From positions 1 to 64,000 of the forward strand of contig CAJYHL010000053.1 of NCBI GenBank assembly GCA_913774625.1: DNA of 64,000 nt, read 5' to 3'. This document shows, piece after piece, positions 31,349-40,674 of the stretch (the stretch's first letter is position 1; every line of letters begins with the position of its first letter). The position numbers and the translations under genes are program-made. The notes beneath the pieces are model-generated. The model saw nothing but the letters and a program-made list of their open reading frames with translations, was not told the origin of the DNA and did not search any database. This DNA is from an uncultured Acidovorax sp. Its GTDB lineage: Bacteria > Pseudomonadota > Gammaproteobacteria > Burkholderiales > Burkholderiaceae_C.

Positions 31349-31417
31349 AATGTTCGTTCGTTCGAGCGTACCAAACGCGCTGCGGCCCACCCTTCCTCAA
31401 CGACCGAGAGACCTTTC

Positions 31418-32461
31418 GTGGACATCACCCAGCTGCTCGCCTTCAGTGTGAAGAACAAGGCATCCGATCTGCACCTCTCGGCCGGACTGCCGCCCATGAT
31501 CCGCGTGCATGGCGACGTGCGGCGCATCAACGTCGATGCGCTGGACCACAAGACGGTCCACGCCATGGTGTACGACATCATGAGCGATGCCCAGCGCAAG
31601 GTGTATGAAGAGTTCCTCGAAGTCGATTTCTCCTTCGAGATCGAAGGCCTGGCGCGCTTCCGCGTCAACGCCTTCAACCAGAACCGGGGCGCGGCCGCCG
31701 TGTTCCGGACCATTCCCAGCAAGATCCTCACGCTGGAGCAGCTCAACGCGCCCAAGATCTTCGCCGACCTGGCCATGAAGCCCCGCGGCCTGGTGCTGGT
31801 GACCGGCCCCACGGGCTCAGGCAAGTCCACCACGCTGGCCGCCATGGTCAACCACCTGAACGAAAGCGAATACGGCCACATCCTGACGGTGGAGGACCCG
31901 ATCGAGTTCGTCCACGAGTCCAAGAAGTGCCTCATCAACCAGCGCGAGGTGGGGCCGATGACGCTCTCGTTCGCCGCCGCGCTGAAGTCGGCCCTGCGCG
32001 AGGACCCCGACGCCATCCTGGTGGGCGAAATGCGCGACCTCGAAACCATCCGCCTGGCCATGACGGCGGCCGAGACCGGCCACCTGGTCTTCGGCACGCT
32101 GCACACCTCCAGCGCGGCCAAGACCATCGACCGGATCATCGACGTGTTCCCCGCCGAAGAGAAGGAAATGGTGCGCGCCATGCTGTCCGAATCGCTGCAG
32201 GCCGTGATCTCGCAGACCCTGTGCAAGACCAAGGACGGCTCCGGCCGCGTGGCGGCGCACGAGATCATGCTGGGCACCAGCGCCATCCGCAACCTGATCC
32301 GCGAGGCCAAGGTGGCGCAGATGTACTCCACCATCCAGACCAGCAGCAGCGTGGGCATGCAGACGCTGGACCAGAACCTGACCGACCTGGTCCGCCGCAA
32401 CGTCATCAGCCCGGCCGAAGCGCGCGGCAAGGCCAAGATGCCCGAGAACTTCCCGGGCTGA
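31418..32461 (+). CDS. pilT: Type IV pilus retraction ATPase PilT
   Basis: VDITQLLAFSVKNKASDLHLSAGLPPMIRVHGDVRRIN...VTGPTGSGKSTTLAAMVNHLNE; GTG start. Confidence 0.97.
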   Translation: MDITQLLAFSVKNKASDLHLSAGLPPMIRVHGDVRRINVDALDHKTVHAMVYDIMSDAQRKVYEEFLEVDFSFEIEGLARFRVNAFNQNRGAAAVFRTIPSKILTLEQLNAPKIFADLAMKPRGLVLVTGPTGSGKSTTLAAMVNHLNESEYGHILTVEDPIEFVHESKKCLINQREVGPMTLSFAAALKSALREDPDAILVGEMRDLETIRLAMTAAETGHLVFGTLHTSSAAKTIDRIIDVFPAEEKEMVRAMLSESLQAVISQTLCKTKDGSGRVAAHEIMLGTSAIRNLIREAKVAQMYSTIQTSSSVGMQTLDQNLTDLVRRNVISPAEARGKAKMPENFPG

Positions 32462-32534
32462 CGCCCAGCCCGGGCGCGCCCGCGAAGGCGCGAACGAATT
32501 CCCGCCTCGCCTGCCTGCGCACCGCCCACCGCCC

Positions 32535-33197
32535 ATGAAAGGCATCCTCGGTCTGTTCAAGCCCCGCGTGCGCCACGGCGACGCGGGTGCCGCATCTCAG
32601 CAGCAGCCGGCGGCCGGCGAGCATGCGCCTTCCACGCTGTTCGCCACGGCCTTCGCCGGCCAGGGCGTGGACGCCACCCTGCTGGTGCCCTGGGAAGCCC
32701 GGGCCGTCGAAATCGGCGCCCGCCGCCTGCCGGCGCGCCAGGGCGGGCGCACGCTGCAATCCCTCTGGGCCCAGGACCGCTACATGGCGCTGCTGGGCCC
32801 GGAGGCCGTCGGGCGCATGGAACGCTTCTTCGACTTCGCCACGCTGCCCGCCAGCCGCGACCTGATCCGCCAGGACGAATACGGCAACTTCATGGTCGTG
32901 CTGCTCGCCGGCTCTGTCGCCGTGGACCGCGTGCAGCCCTGGGGCGAGCAGCTGCGGCTGGCCGAGGCACGGCCCGGCGACATCCTGGGCGAGATGTCGC
33001 TGCTGGACGGCGGCAGCCGCTTTTCCGCCTGCAGCACGCTCACCGACTGCCAGGTCGCCGTGCTGGGCGCGGAAGCCCTGGACGCGATGATGGCCGAAGA
33101 CCCCCAGCTCGCCGCCGGCCTGGTCGCCCTGCTGGCACGCAAGCTCTCGCTGCGCCTGCGGCTGGTGAGCGGCCGGCTGAGCGAGGGCCCACAATGA
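32535..33197 (+). CDS. Cyclic-nucleotide-binding (Crp-fold) domain protein, no HTH
   Basis: GNFMVVLLAGSVAVDRVQPWGEQLRLAEARPGDILGEMSLLDGGSRFSACSTLTDCQVAVL; ORF ends without a DNA-binding domain. Confidence 0.85.
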   Translation: MKGILGLFKPRVRHGDAGAASQQQPAAGEHAPSTLFATAFAGQGVDATLLVPWEARAVEIGARRLPARQGGRTLQSLWAQDRYMALLGPEAVGRMERFFDFATLPASRDLIRQDEYGNFMVVLLAGSVAVDRVQPWGEQLRLAEARPGDILGEMSLLDGGSRFSACSTLTDCQVAVLGAEALDAMMAEDPQLAAGLVALLARKLSLRLRLVSGRLSEGPQ

Positions 33198-33291
33198 CGG
33201 GGCATGCGCGCCGCCATCGCACAATCGCGATGCGTGCAGGCCCGAGCAGCAACCACCCCCACCCCGCATCCCAACCCGTGGAGAACGTTTG

Positions 33292-34428
33292 ATGGAACGC
33301 GATCAAGCCAGTAAATTCATCAACGACCTGCTCAAGCTCATGGTGAGCCGGGGCGGCAGCGACCTGTTCATCACGGCGGACTTCCCCCCCGCCATCAAGG
33401 TGGACGGCAAGGTCACCAAGGTTTCGCCCCAGCCCCTGTCGCCGGCGCACACCATGACGCTGGCCCGCTCGGTGATGAGCGACAAGCAGGTGGCCGACTT
33501 CGAGCGCACCAAGGAATCGAACTTCGCCATCTCGCCCGCGGGCATCGGCCGCTTCCGGGTCAACGCCTTCCTGCAGCAAGGCCGCGTGGGCATGGTGCTG
33601 CGCACCATCCCGCTGCAGGTGCCCTCCATCGACGGGCTGAACATGCCGCAGGTGCTCAAGGAAGTGGCCATGACCAAGCGCGGCCTGTGCATCCTGGTGG
33701 GTGCGACCGGCTCGGGCAAGTCCACCACGCTGGCCGCCATGGTGGACTGGCGCAACGAGAACTCCTTCGGCCACATCGTCACCGTCGAAGACCCCATCGA
33801 ATTCGTCCACCCGCACAAGAACTGCGTGGTGACGCAGCGCGAGGTCGGCCTGGACACCGACAGCTGGGAGGCGGCGCTCAAGAACACGCTGCGCCAGGCG
33901 CCCGACGTGATCCTGATGGGCGAGATCCGCGACCGCGAGACCATGGAGCACGCCATCGCCTTCTCGGAGACCGGCCACCTGTGCCTGGCCACGCTGCACG
34001 CCAACAGCGCCAACCAGGCGCTGGACCGCATCGTCAACTTCTTTCCCGAAGACCGCCGCGCCCAGGTGCTGATGGACCTGTCGCTGAACCTGCGCGGCAT
34101 GATCTCGCAGCGCCTCATCCCCAAGCAGGACGGCAAGGGCCGCGCGGCCGCCGCCGAGATCCTGCTGAACACGCCGCTCATCTCCGACCTGATCTTCAAG
34201 GGCGAGGTCGCCGAAATCAAGGAGATCATGAAGAAGAGCCGCAACCTGGGCATGCAGACCTTCGACCAGGCGCTCTACGACCTGTTCGAGGCGAACCAGA
34301 TCACCTACGAAGACGCGCTGCGCAACGCCGACTCGGTCAACGACCTGCGGCTGCAGATCAAGCTGAACAGCCAACGCGCGCGCTCCAGCGACCTGGCCTC
34401 GGGCACCGAGCACTTCGCCATCGTCTAA
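33292..34428 (+). CDS. pilU: PilT-dependent ATPase PilU
   Basis: MERDQASKFINDLLKLMVSRGGSDLFITADFPPAIKVDGKVTKV...VGATGSGKSTTLAAMVDWRN. Confidence 0.95.
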   Translation: MERDQASKFINDLLKLMVSRGGSDLFITADFPPAIKVDGKVTKVSPQPLSPAHTMTLARSVMSDKQVADFERTKESNFAISPAGIGRFRVNAFLQQGRVGMVLRTIPLQVPSIDGLNMPQVLKEVAMTKRGLCILVGATGSGKSTTLAAMVDWRNENSFGHIVTVEDPIEFVHPHKNCVVTQREVGLDTDSWEAALKNTLRQAPDVILMGEIRDRETMEHAIAFSETGHLCLATLHANSANQALDRIVNFFPEDRRAQVLMDLSLNLRGMISQRLIPKQDGKGRAAAAEILLNTPLISDLIFKGEVAEIKEIMKKSRNLGMQTFDQALYDLFEANQITYEDALRNADSVNDLRLQIKLNSQRARSSDLASGTEHFAIV

Positions 34429-34482
34429 GAACGTGTTCTAAGTCCACATCCATCCACCCAACCGACACACTTCGCCCCCTAC

Positions 34483-35415
34483 ATGCCGAGCACGAATCCC
34501 CGCAGCTACGAAACCACCGCCCCCGCCAAGCTCGCCTTCCTGGGGCTGGGCGTCATGGGCTACCCCATGGCCGGCCATCTGGCCCTGGCCGGCAACGCCG
34601 TCACGGTCTATAACCGCACCGCTTCCAAGTCGGCCGCTTGGACCGAAGAGTTCGCGGGCGCCGGCACGGTCGGGCATGCGGCCACGCCGCGCGAGGCGGC
34701 CCAGGGCGCCGACATCGTCTTCTGCTGCGTGGGCAACGACGACGATCTGCGCTCGGTGGTGCTGGGCGCGGACGGCGCCTTCGCCGGCATGCAGCCGGGC
34801 GCCATCTTCGTGGACCACACCACCGCGTCGGCCGAAGTGGCGCGCGAGCTGTACGGCGCCGCGCGCACGCTGGGCCTGCAGTTCATCGACGCGCCCGTGT
34901 CGGGCGGCCAGGCCGGCGCGCAGAACGGCCAGCTCACGGTGATGTGCGGGGGCGACGCCGCCGCCTTCGACGCCATGCGGCCCACCGCCCTGGCCTACTC
35001 GCGCGCCGTCACTCGCGTCGGCGACAGCGGCGCGGGCCAGCTGGCCAAGATGGTCAACCAGATCTGCATCGCCGGCATCGTCCAGGGTCTGTCCGAAGCC
35101 ATCGCCTTCGGCCAGCATGCGGGCCTGGACATGCCGCTGGTGCTCGACGTGATCGGCAAGGGCGCCGCCCAGAGCTGGCAGATGGAGAACCGCGGCAAGA
35201 CCATGGTCGAAGGCCGCTTCGACTTCGGCTTCGCCGTGGACTGGATGCGCAAGGACCTGGGCCTGGTGCTGGGCGAAGCCCAGCGCAACGGCGCCCGCCT
35301 GCCCGTGACGGCGCTGGTGGACCAGTTCTATGCCGACGTGCAGCAGGCCGGCGGCGCGCGCTGGGACACCTCCAGCCTCATCACCCGGCTGGGCATGAAG
35401 AAGAAGCCCGGCTGA
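34483..35415 (+). CDS. NAD(P)-dependent oxidoreductase, 3-hydroxyisobutyrate dehydrogenase family
   Basis: AFLGLGVMGYPMAGHLALAGNAVTVYNRT...FIDAPVSGGQAGAQNGQLTVMCGG...GAGQLAKMVNQI. Confidence 0.93.
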   Translation: MPSTNPRSYETTAPAKLAFLGLGVMGYPMAGHLALAGNAVTVYNRTASKSAAWTEEFAGAGTVGHAATPREAAQGADIVFCCVGNDDDLRSVVLGADGAFAGMQPGAIFVDHTTASAEVARELYGAARTLGLQFIDAPVSGGQAGAQNGQLTVMCGGDAAAFDAMRPTALAYSRAVTRVGDSGAGQLAKMVNQICIAGIVQGLSEAIAFGQHAGLDMPLVLDVIGKGAAQSWQMENRGKTMVEGRFDFGFAVDWMRKDLGLVLGEAQRNGARLPVTALVDQFYADVQQAGGARWDTSSLITRLGMKKKPG

Positions 35416-35521
35416 AAGAAAGCCCGAGAAAAGCGCGGCAGCCTCGGCGCCCCAGGCCCGGGGCATCCATCCGCTGCCGCATCCGGCCCGGCCAAGCCAG
35501 GCCCGCTCAGATCAGTGCAAT

Positions 35522-36307
35522 TCAGCGCACCGGCTGCGTCACCACGCCCGTAGCGGCCGGCGCAGGCAGCGGCGCCAGCGGGGTGGCCTGGACGCCGGAC
35601 GTTGCAGGGGCCGCAGGAGCTGCGGGGGTCGCAGGCGACGCGCTGGCAGCGGCCGGGTCCTGCGCCACGGGCGCGGGCTGGCGTGCGTTCAGCGCCGCGT
35701 TGCTGCGGGCCAGCTCGTCTTCCGACACGACCTCGAACACGCGCACCACCTTGCGCACGCCGCTCACTCCGCGGGCGATGTCGGTCGCGCGGCTGGCCTC
35801 TCGCGGGGTGACGCGGCCCATCAGATAGACCACGTCGCGCTCGGTCACCACGGTGAAGGCGTTCGCCATCAGGTCCTTGGCATCGACCAGGCTGGCGCGG
35901 ACCTTGCCGGTGATGAAGGTGTCGCTGGTGCGCTGGCTGAGAGACGAATTCGGCATCACGCCCAGCTCGTTCACCACCGAGCGCACGTTCTCCACGCCCA
36001 GCGCGATCTGTTCGACGCGCTGCTTGTCCTCGGCGGTCTGGGCCTCGCCCGTCAGCAGCACCTGGCGGTTGAAGCTGGTCACGTTCACATGGACCCGGTC
36101 GCCCAGCGCCTCGCGGATGCGGTTGGCGGCGCGCAGCTCGATGCCCTCATCCTCCACCTGGGTGCCGGTGGTGCGGCGGTCGGTCGCCATCATGGCGCCC
36201 ACCACCGCTCCGCCGCCGATCACGACGGGCGCGCAGGCCGACAGGCCGGCGGCCAGCGCAGCGGTGCTGCAGAGAACGCACAGGGTGCGGGTCATGGGGA
36301 ATTTCAT
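35522..36307 (-). CDS. dolP: BON-domain outer-membrane lipoprotein (DolP/YraP-like)
   Basis: Lipobox LSAC; two BON domains (IREALGDRVHVNVTSFNRQVLLTGEA / VRASLVDAKDLMANAFTVVTERDVVYLMGRV). Confidence 0.88.
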   Translation of the reverse strand: MKFPMTRTLCVLCSTAALAAGLSACAPVVIGGGAVVGAMMATDRRTTGTQVEDEGIELRAANRIREALGDRVHVNVTSFNRQVLLTGEAQTAEDKQRVEQIALGVENVRSVVNELGVMPNSSLSQRTSDTFITGKVRASLVDAKDLMANAFTVVTERDVVYLMGRVTPREASRATDIARGVSGVRKVVRVFEVVSEDELARSNAALNARQPAPVAQDPAAASASPATPAAPAAPATSGVQATPLAPLPAPAATGVVTQPVR

Positions 36308-36909
36308 AGCGGCATCTCCTGTTCACCAAGTAACTGGGCATCCACGCCGTCGCACAGGCAGTGCAGCACCAGGGCATGGACTTCGCGCACGCGGGCGGCG
36401 CGGTCGTGGGGCACGGCGATCTGCACGTCGGTCTCGCGCAAGAGCGGCGCCAGCGCGCCGCCGGTGCGGCCGCACAGGGCCACCACCGTCATGTCGCGTT
36501 CATGGGCGGCCTGCACGGCCTGCAGCACCTGGGCATCGTTGCCGCTGACCGACAGGGCCACCAGCACGTCGCCGGCCTGGCCCAGGGCGCGCACCTGACG
36601 CGCCAGGGCGTCCTGGCCGGGGCCGCCCGCATCGTCGGCCACGCCGCCCATCCAGACGCCGCCGGGCTGCAACGCCACGGCGGCGAGCTCGGGCCGTTCG
36701 CGCTCGAAGCCGCCGACGCACAGCGCGGCGAAGAGCTGGGCATCGGCGACCGACGCGCCGCTGCCGCAGGCCAGCACTTTCGCGCCGCTGGTCACGCAGG
36801 CCAGGATCGCCTGGATGGCTGAGCCGATGGGGAGGCTGAGGGCTTGGGCCGCCTGGTACTTCAGGTCGGCGCTGTCGATGAAGTGCTGTTGGATTCGTTG
36901 CTCGAGCAT
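36304..36909 (-). CDS. diaA: SIS-domain protein, phosphoheptose isomerase/DiaA-like
   Basis: ILACGSGASVADAQLFAALCVGGFERERPELAAVAL; GDVLVALSVSGNDAQVLQAVQAAHERDMTVVAL. Confidence 0.82.
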   Translation of the reverse strand: MLEQRIQQHFIDSADLKYQAAQALSLPIGSAIQAILACVTSGAKVLACGSGASVADAQLFAALCVGGFERERPELAAVALQPGGVWMGGVADDAGGPGQDALARQVRALGQAGDVLVALSVSGNDAQVLQAVQAAHERDMTVVALCGRTGGALAPLLRETDVQIAVPHDRAARVREVHALVLHCLCDGVDAQLLGEQEMPL

Positions 36910-37002
36910 GGGGCCCGGATGATACCCAAGGGGGGTGGCCCGCCTGTTGCAAAAGGTGGAGCCCCGCCGGCCGGCAAGGCTTCCCTTCGCACCCGAACCG
37001 GC

Positions 37003-37452
37003 TCAGCCACCCGCATCGAAGGCGCCGCGCAGCCATTCGATGGCGGCGGCGCCTCCGCCACTGCCGCCCTCCACCAGCACCACGTCGAAGCGGCAGGCCG
37101 GCGGAGCCGGCCAGCGCATGAGGTAGTGGCGCGCCGCGAAGACGATGCGCTGCTGCTTCACCGCGCCGATGCTGCCCCCCGCCCCGCCGAAGCCGCTACG
37201 GGCGCGGCTGCGCACCTCCACGAACACCAGCGTGCCGTCGCGATCGCGCATGACGAGGTCGATCTCGCCGCCGCCCCGGCCAGGCGTCCGATAATTGCGC
37301 TCCACCAGCGTCAGCCGGGCGGCCTGCAGATGCGCCAGCGCGCGGTCTTCGGCGGCATTGCCCCGCTCGCGCGTCGTGCGCTGCGCGGCGGCCCCAGGCT
37401 CCGCACCGGCCTTGCCGCCACCGCCTCCCCAGTTCTTGCCAAGGAATCCCAT
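37003..37452 (-). CDS. yraN: YraN family protein (UPF0102, putative endonuclease fold)
   Basis: [53 protein letters not shown]. Confidence 0.92.
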   Translation of the reverse strand: MGFLGKNWGGGGGKAGAEPGAAAQRTTRERGNAAEDRALAHLQAARLTLVERNYRTPGRGGGEIDLVMRDRDGTLVFVEVRSRARSGFGGAGGSIGAVKQQRIVFAARHYLMRWPAPPACRFDVVLVEGGSGGGAAAIEWLRGAFDAGG

Positions 37453-38432
37453 TGAGCGCCTCTTTCGCTTCAGCCCTGAGCGCCGCGCGCGATGCGGCCG
37501 CCTCGCAGCATTATCCGCAGGGCACGCTCTACGTCGTCGCCACGCCCATCGGCAACCTGGCCGACATCACCCTGCGCGCGCTGCACGTGCTGCAGCTGGC
37601 CGACACCATCGCCTGCGAGGACACGCGCCACACCCAGTCGCTGCTGCGCGCCTACGGCATCGACAAGAGCGGCGCCCAGCTGCTGGCCGTGCATCAGCAC
37701 AACGAGGCCGAGGCCGCAGGCATGGTGGTGGATCGACTGCGCCAGGGCCAGCGCGTGGCCTATGTGAGCGACGCCGGCACGCCCGGCGTGAGCGACCCCG
37801 GCGCGCGGCTGGCCGCCGCCGTGGCAGCGGCCGGCCTGCGCTGCCTGCCGCTGCCCGGCGCGAGCAGCGTGACCACCGCGCTCTGCGTGGCCGGCGCCGT
37901 CGGCCATGGCCCCGATGCCGGCGGTTTTCTGTTCGCAGGCTTCCTGCCCACGCGCGGCGCGGAGCGCGCCGCCGCCATCCAGCGCCTGGGCGACGAGCCG
38001 CGCTGCGTGGTGCTGCTGGAAGCGCCGCACCGCATCGAGGAACTGGCGCGCGCGCTGGCGGTGCTGGGCGACCGCCCCGTCACCCTGGCCCGCGAGCTGA
38101 CCAAGCAATTCGAGGAAATCAGCACCCACCCGGCCCAAGATCTCTCAGCCTGGCTCGAGGGGAACCCGCAACGCGCACGGGGCGAATTCGTCGTGCTGCT
38201 GCACCCCCTGCCGCCCGCCGCCGCGCAGGACGACGCACCGGGCCGCCGCGTGCTGCAGCTGCTGCTGCCCGAGCTGCCGCTGAAGACCGCCGTGCGCATC
38301 GCCGCAGACATCACGGGCAGCGCACGCAACGCGCTCTATCCGCTGGCGTTGCAGATGAAGCGCGAGTTCAGCGATGGGGACGCCGGTGAGGACGGCGATG
38401 AAGCCGATGCAGGCGACGGTCCGGGCCGCTGA
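37452..38432 (+). CDS. rsmI: 16S rRNA (cytidine(1402)-2'-O)-methyltransferase
   Basis: [47 protein letters not shown]...[18 protein letters not shown] start. Confidence 0.95.
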   Translation: MSASFASALSAARDAAASQHYPQGTLYVVATPIGNLADITLRALHVLQLADTIACEDTRHTQSLLRAYGIDKSGAQLLAVHQHNEAEAAGMVVDRLRQGQRVAYVSDAGTPGVSDPGARLAAAVAAAGLRCLPLPGASSVTTALCVAGAVGHGPDAGGFLFAGFLPTRGAERAAAIQRLGDEPRCVVLLEAPHRIEELARALAVLGDRPVTLARELTKQFEEISTHPAQDLSAWLEGNPQRARGEFVVLLHPLPPAAAQDDAPGRRVLQLLLPELPLKTAVRIAADITGSARNALYPLALQMKREFSDGDAGEDGDEADAGDGPGR

Positions 38433-38482
38433 GCCGCCGGGCACATCGGGCAGCGCCGTCGTTGGTACTGCTCGCACCTTTC

Positions 38483-38530
38483 GCCTGCAGCCCTTCCTGA
38501 ATCTGCGCCTTTCGCTATCGAAAACATAGC
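38483..38530 (-). repeat. Small intergenic palindromic repeat, copy C
   Basis: Minus strand GCTATGTTTTCGATAGCGAAAGGCGCAGATTCAGGAAGGGCTGCAGGC; same 48-nt length as copy A, about 34/48 identical by eye. Confidence 0.65.
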
Positions 38531-38545
38531 ATCAGGCCACGGAGA

Positions 38546-39811
38546 TCAGGACCGAGAATAGGCCAGCCCGGAAGCCACGCCGCCGAACAGATCGCCCTCG
38601 ACCTGCGGCACCCCGGGAAATGCCGAAGTGAGCACGTTGCGCAGCGGCTTCAGGGCCGACGAGCCGCCCGTGAGATAGATGGCGCCGATGTCCTTCGCCC
38701 CCAGGCCTGCGGCGGCCAGGCACTGCGCGGCGCATGCGGCCACCTGGCGCAGCGAGGCATCCAGGTGACGGGCCAGGTCCTCCGGCGTGATCTGCGTGGA
38801 GAGGCCGGCCTCCAGCCAGTCCAGCCCGATGGTGGCCGGCGCCTGGTGGCGCGAGGCCTCGATCTTCGCGCCTTCCACCGTGTTGGCCAGCCGGTGCCCC
38901 CAGCGCTCGTTCAGCACCGTCATCAGCCGGTCGTGCAGGCGCGGATCGGCATAGTCACTGCGCAGCTGCTGGGCCTCGCGCATCGACTTCTGCGCGTACT
39001 GCCACTGGATCAGATGCCAGGTGGAGAGGTCGAAGAACACGCGGCTGGGCACCTCGCGGCCCTTCGGGCCGGTGTGGCGGAAGCCCATCAGGCTCATCAC
39101 CTGTTCCAGGTTGAGCCGACGGTCGAAGTCCGTGCCGCCGATGTGGACGCCGGTCGTGGCCAGCACGTCGGCCGAACGGTCCGCCGCGCCGGCGCGGCCC
39201 GGGCCGAGCCGCACGACGGTGAAGTCCGACGTACCGCCGCCGATGTCCACCACCAGCACCAAGGCTTCGGCCTCCATGCGCTGCTCGTAGTCCAGCGCAG
39301 CGGCGATGGGTTCGAGCTGGAAGCTGATGTTGGAGAAGCCCGCATCGATCGCGGCCTGCCGCAGGGCGTCTTCCGCAGCCTGGTCGCGGGCCGCATCGTC
39401 ATCGACGAAATGCACGGGACGGCCCAGCACCACGCGCTCCGGCATGGCCCCGTCCAGCGCGGTGCGCACCCGGGTGGCGATATGCCGCAGGAACATCGCA
39501 ATGATGTCCTGGTAGCTGACCAGCTGCTCGTGCACGGAGGTCTTGTCCTGCAGCAGCGCGCTGCCCAGCAGGCTCTTGAGCGAGCGCATCAGGCGCCCCT
39601 CCACGCCTTCCAGATAATGTTGGACGGCATCGCGCCCGTAATGGGTCTTGCGGTCTTCGGTATTGAAGAAGAGCGCCGTCGGCATGATGGGTGCATCGCC
39701 CGCATCGAGCGCCAGTAGGCGCGAGGAGCCGCCCCCCCGCGTCAGCAGGGACGCAGCGGAATTCGACGTGCCGAAATCGATGCCGAGGGTGGAGCCGGAG
39801 AGGGTCGCCAT
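38546..39811 (-). CDS. Hsp70 family (YegD-like) protein, nucleotide-binding domain only
   Basis: STLGIDFGTSNSAASLL...LVLVVDIGGGTSDFTVVRLG...IYLTGGSSALKPLRNVLTSAFPG; ends right after the NBD. Confidence 0.9.
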   Translation of the reverse strand: MATLSGSTLGIDFGTSNSAASLLTRGGGSSRLLALDAGDAPIMPTALFFNTEDRKTHYGRDAVQHYLEGVEGRLMRSLKSLLGSALLQDKTSVHEQLVSYQDIIAMFLRHIATRVRTALDGAMPERVVLGRPVHFVDDDAARDQAAEDALRQAAIDAGFSNISFQLEPIAAALDYEQRMEAEALVLVVDIGGGTSDFTVVRLGPGRAGAADRSADVLATTGVHIGGTDFDRRLNLEQVMSLMGFRHTGPKGREVPSRVFFDLSTWHLIQWQYAQKSMREAQQLRSDYADPRLHDRLMTVLNERWGHRLANTVEGAKIEASRHQAPATIGLDWLEAGLSTQITPEDLARHLDASLRQVAACAAQCLAAAGLGAKDIGAIYLTGGSSALKPLRNVLTSAFPGVPQVEGDLFGGVASGLAYSRS

Positions 39812-40034
39812 GGGAGAGAGGAGAAAAGGAATTGCGGGAACGTGTTCCAAGACCGCTGAAGGGACGGACTGCGCGGCGGCGGCTCCGCTGAGCGCCAGCA
39901 TGAGCGGAAGAAACCGCCGCGTGCCCGGCTAGCGCCGCAGCACCAGCCTGTTCGGTCAGGCAAGGAAGGCCGCCCGATGCCTCGTCGCAGACAAGCCAGG
40001 TCATCCCGCCCAACGACAGGACGGCCCGGAAACA

Positions 40035-40063
40035 AAAACGCCCACTATCGAAGTGGGCGTTTT
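40035..40063 (-). terminator. Rho-independent terminator (symmetric), downstream of tRNA-fMet
   Basis: AAAACGCCCACT-ATCGA-AGTGGGCGTTTT, 12-bp perfect stem with U-run on both strands. Confidence 0.88.
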
Positions 40064-40087
40064 GTTCCAGCACCTGAGTGCTGAGAT

Positions 40088-40164
<77 letters not shown>

Positions 40165-40175
40165 GCAAGAAGTAA

Positions 40176-40181
40176 ATTATA
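40176..40181 (-). promoter_or_regulatory. Perfect TATAAT -10 box for tRNA-fMet
   Basis: Minus strand AAGCTATAATTTACTTCTTGC, 11 nt upstream of the mature tRNA 5' end; -35 is weak by eye. Confidence 0.6.
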
Positions 40182-40183
40182 GC

Positions 40184-40582
40184 TTAGTTTGCGGCTTCTG
40201 CGGAAGAATCTGCATTCTTTTCTTCAGCGCGTTCCACCAGCTCGACGAAAGCCATGGGTGCGTTGTCGCCCACGCGGAAGCCCATCTTCAGGATGCGGGT
40301 GTAGCCGCCCGGACGGGTCTTGAAACGGGGGCCCAGGTCGTTGAACAGCTTGGTGACGCTGTCGCGGTCACGCAGGCGGTTGAACGCCAGGCGGCGGTTG
40401 GCCACGGAGTCTTCCTTGGCCAGGGTGATCATGGGCTCGATCACGCGGCGCAGTTCCTTCGCCTTGGGCAGGGTGGTCTTGATGGCCTCGTGCTCGATGA
40501 GCGAGTTCATCATGTTCTGCAGCATCGCGAGGCGGTGCGAAGAAGTGCGGTTGAGTTTGCGAAGGCCGTGTCCGTGACGCAT
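40184..40582 (-). CDS. rplQ: 50S ribosomal protein L17
   Basis: [56 protein letters not shown]. Confidence 0.98.
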   Translation of the reverse strand: MRHGHGLRKLNRTSSHRLAMLQNMMNSLIEHEAIKTTLPKAKELRRVIEPMITLAKEDSVANRRLAFNRLRDRDSVTKLFNDLGPRFKTRPGGYTRILKMGFRVGDNAPMAFVELVERAEEKNADSSAEAAN

Positions 40583-40604
40583 GGTGCTGTTTCCTTATCT
40601 GTAA

Positions 40605-40636
40605 TTAAAACGGGCAGCCGTATCAGGTACTGCCCG
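40605..40636 (-). terminator. Terminator/attenuator-like hairpin between rpoA and rplQ
   Basis: Minus strand CGGGCAG-TACCTGATACGG-CTGCCCG followed by TTTTAATTA. Confidence 0.5.
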
Positions 40637-40674
40637 CTGCACTGCTCTTTTTCGAAAGAGCCAAAAATTATAAC

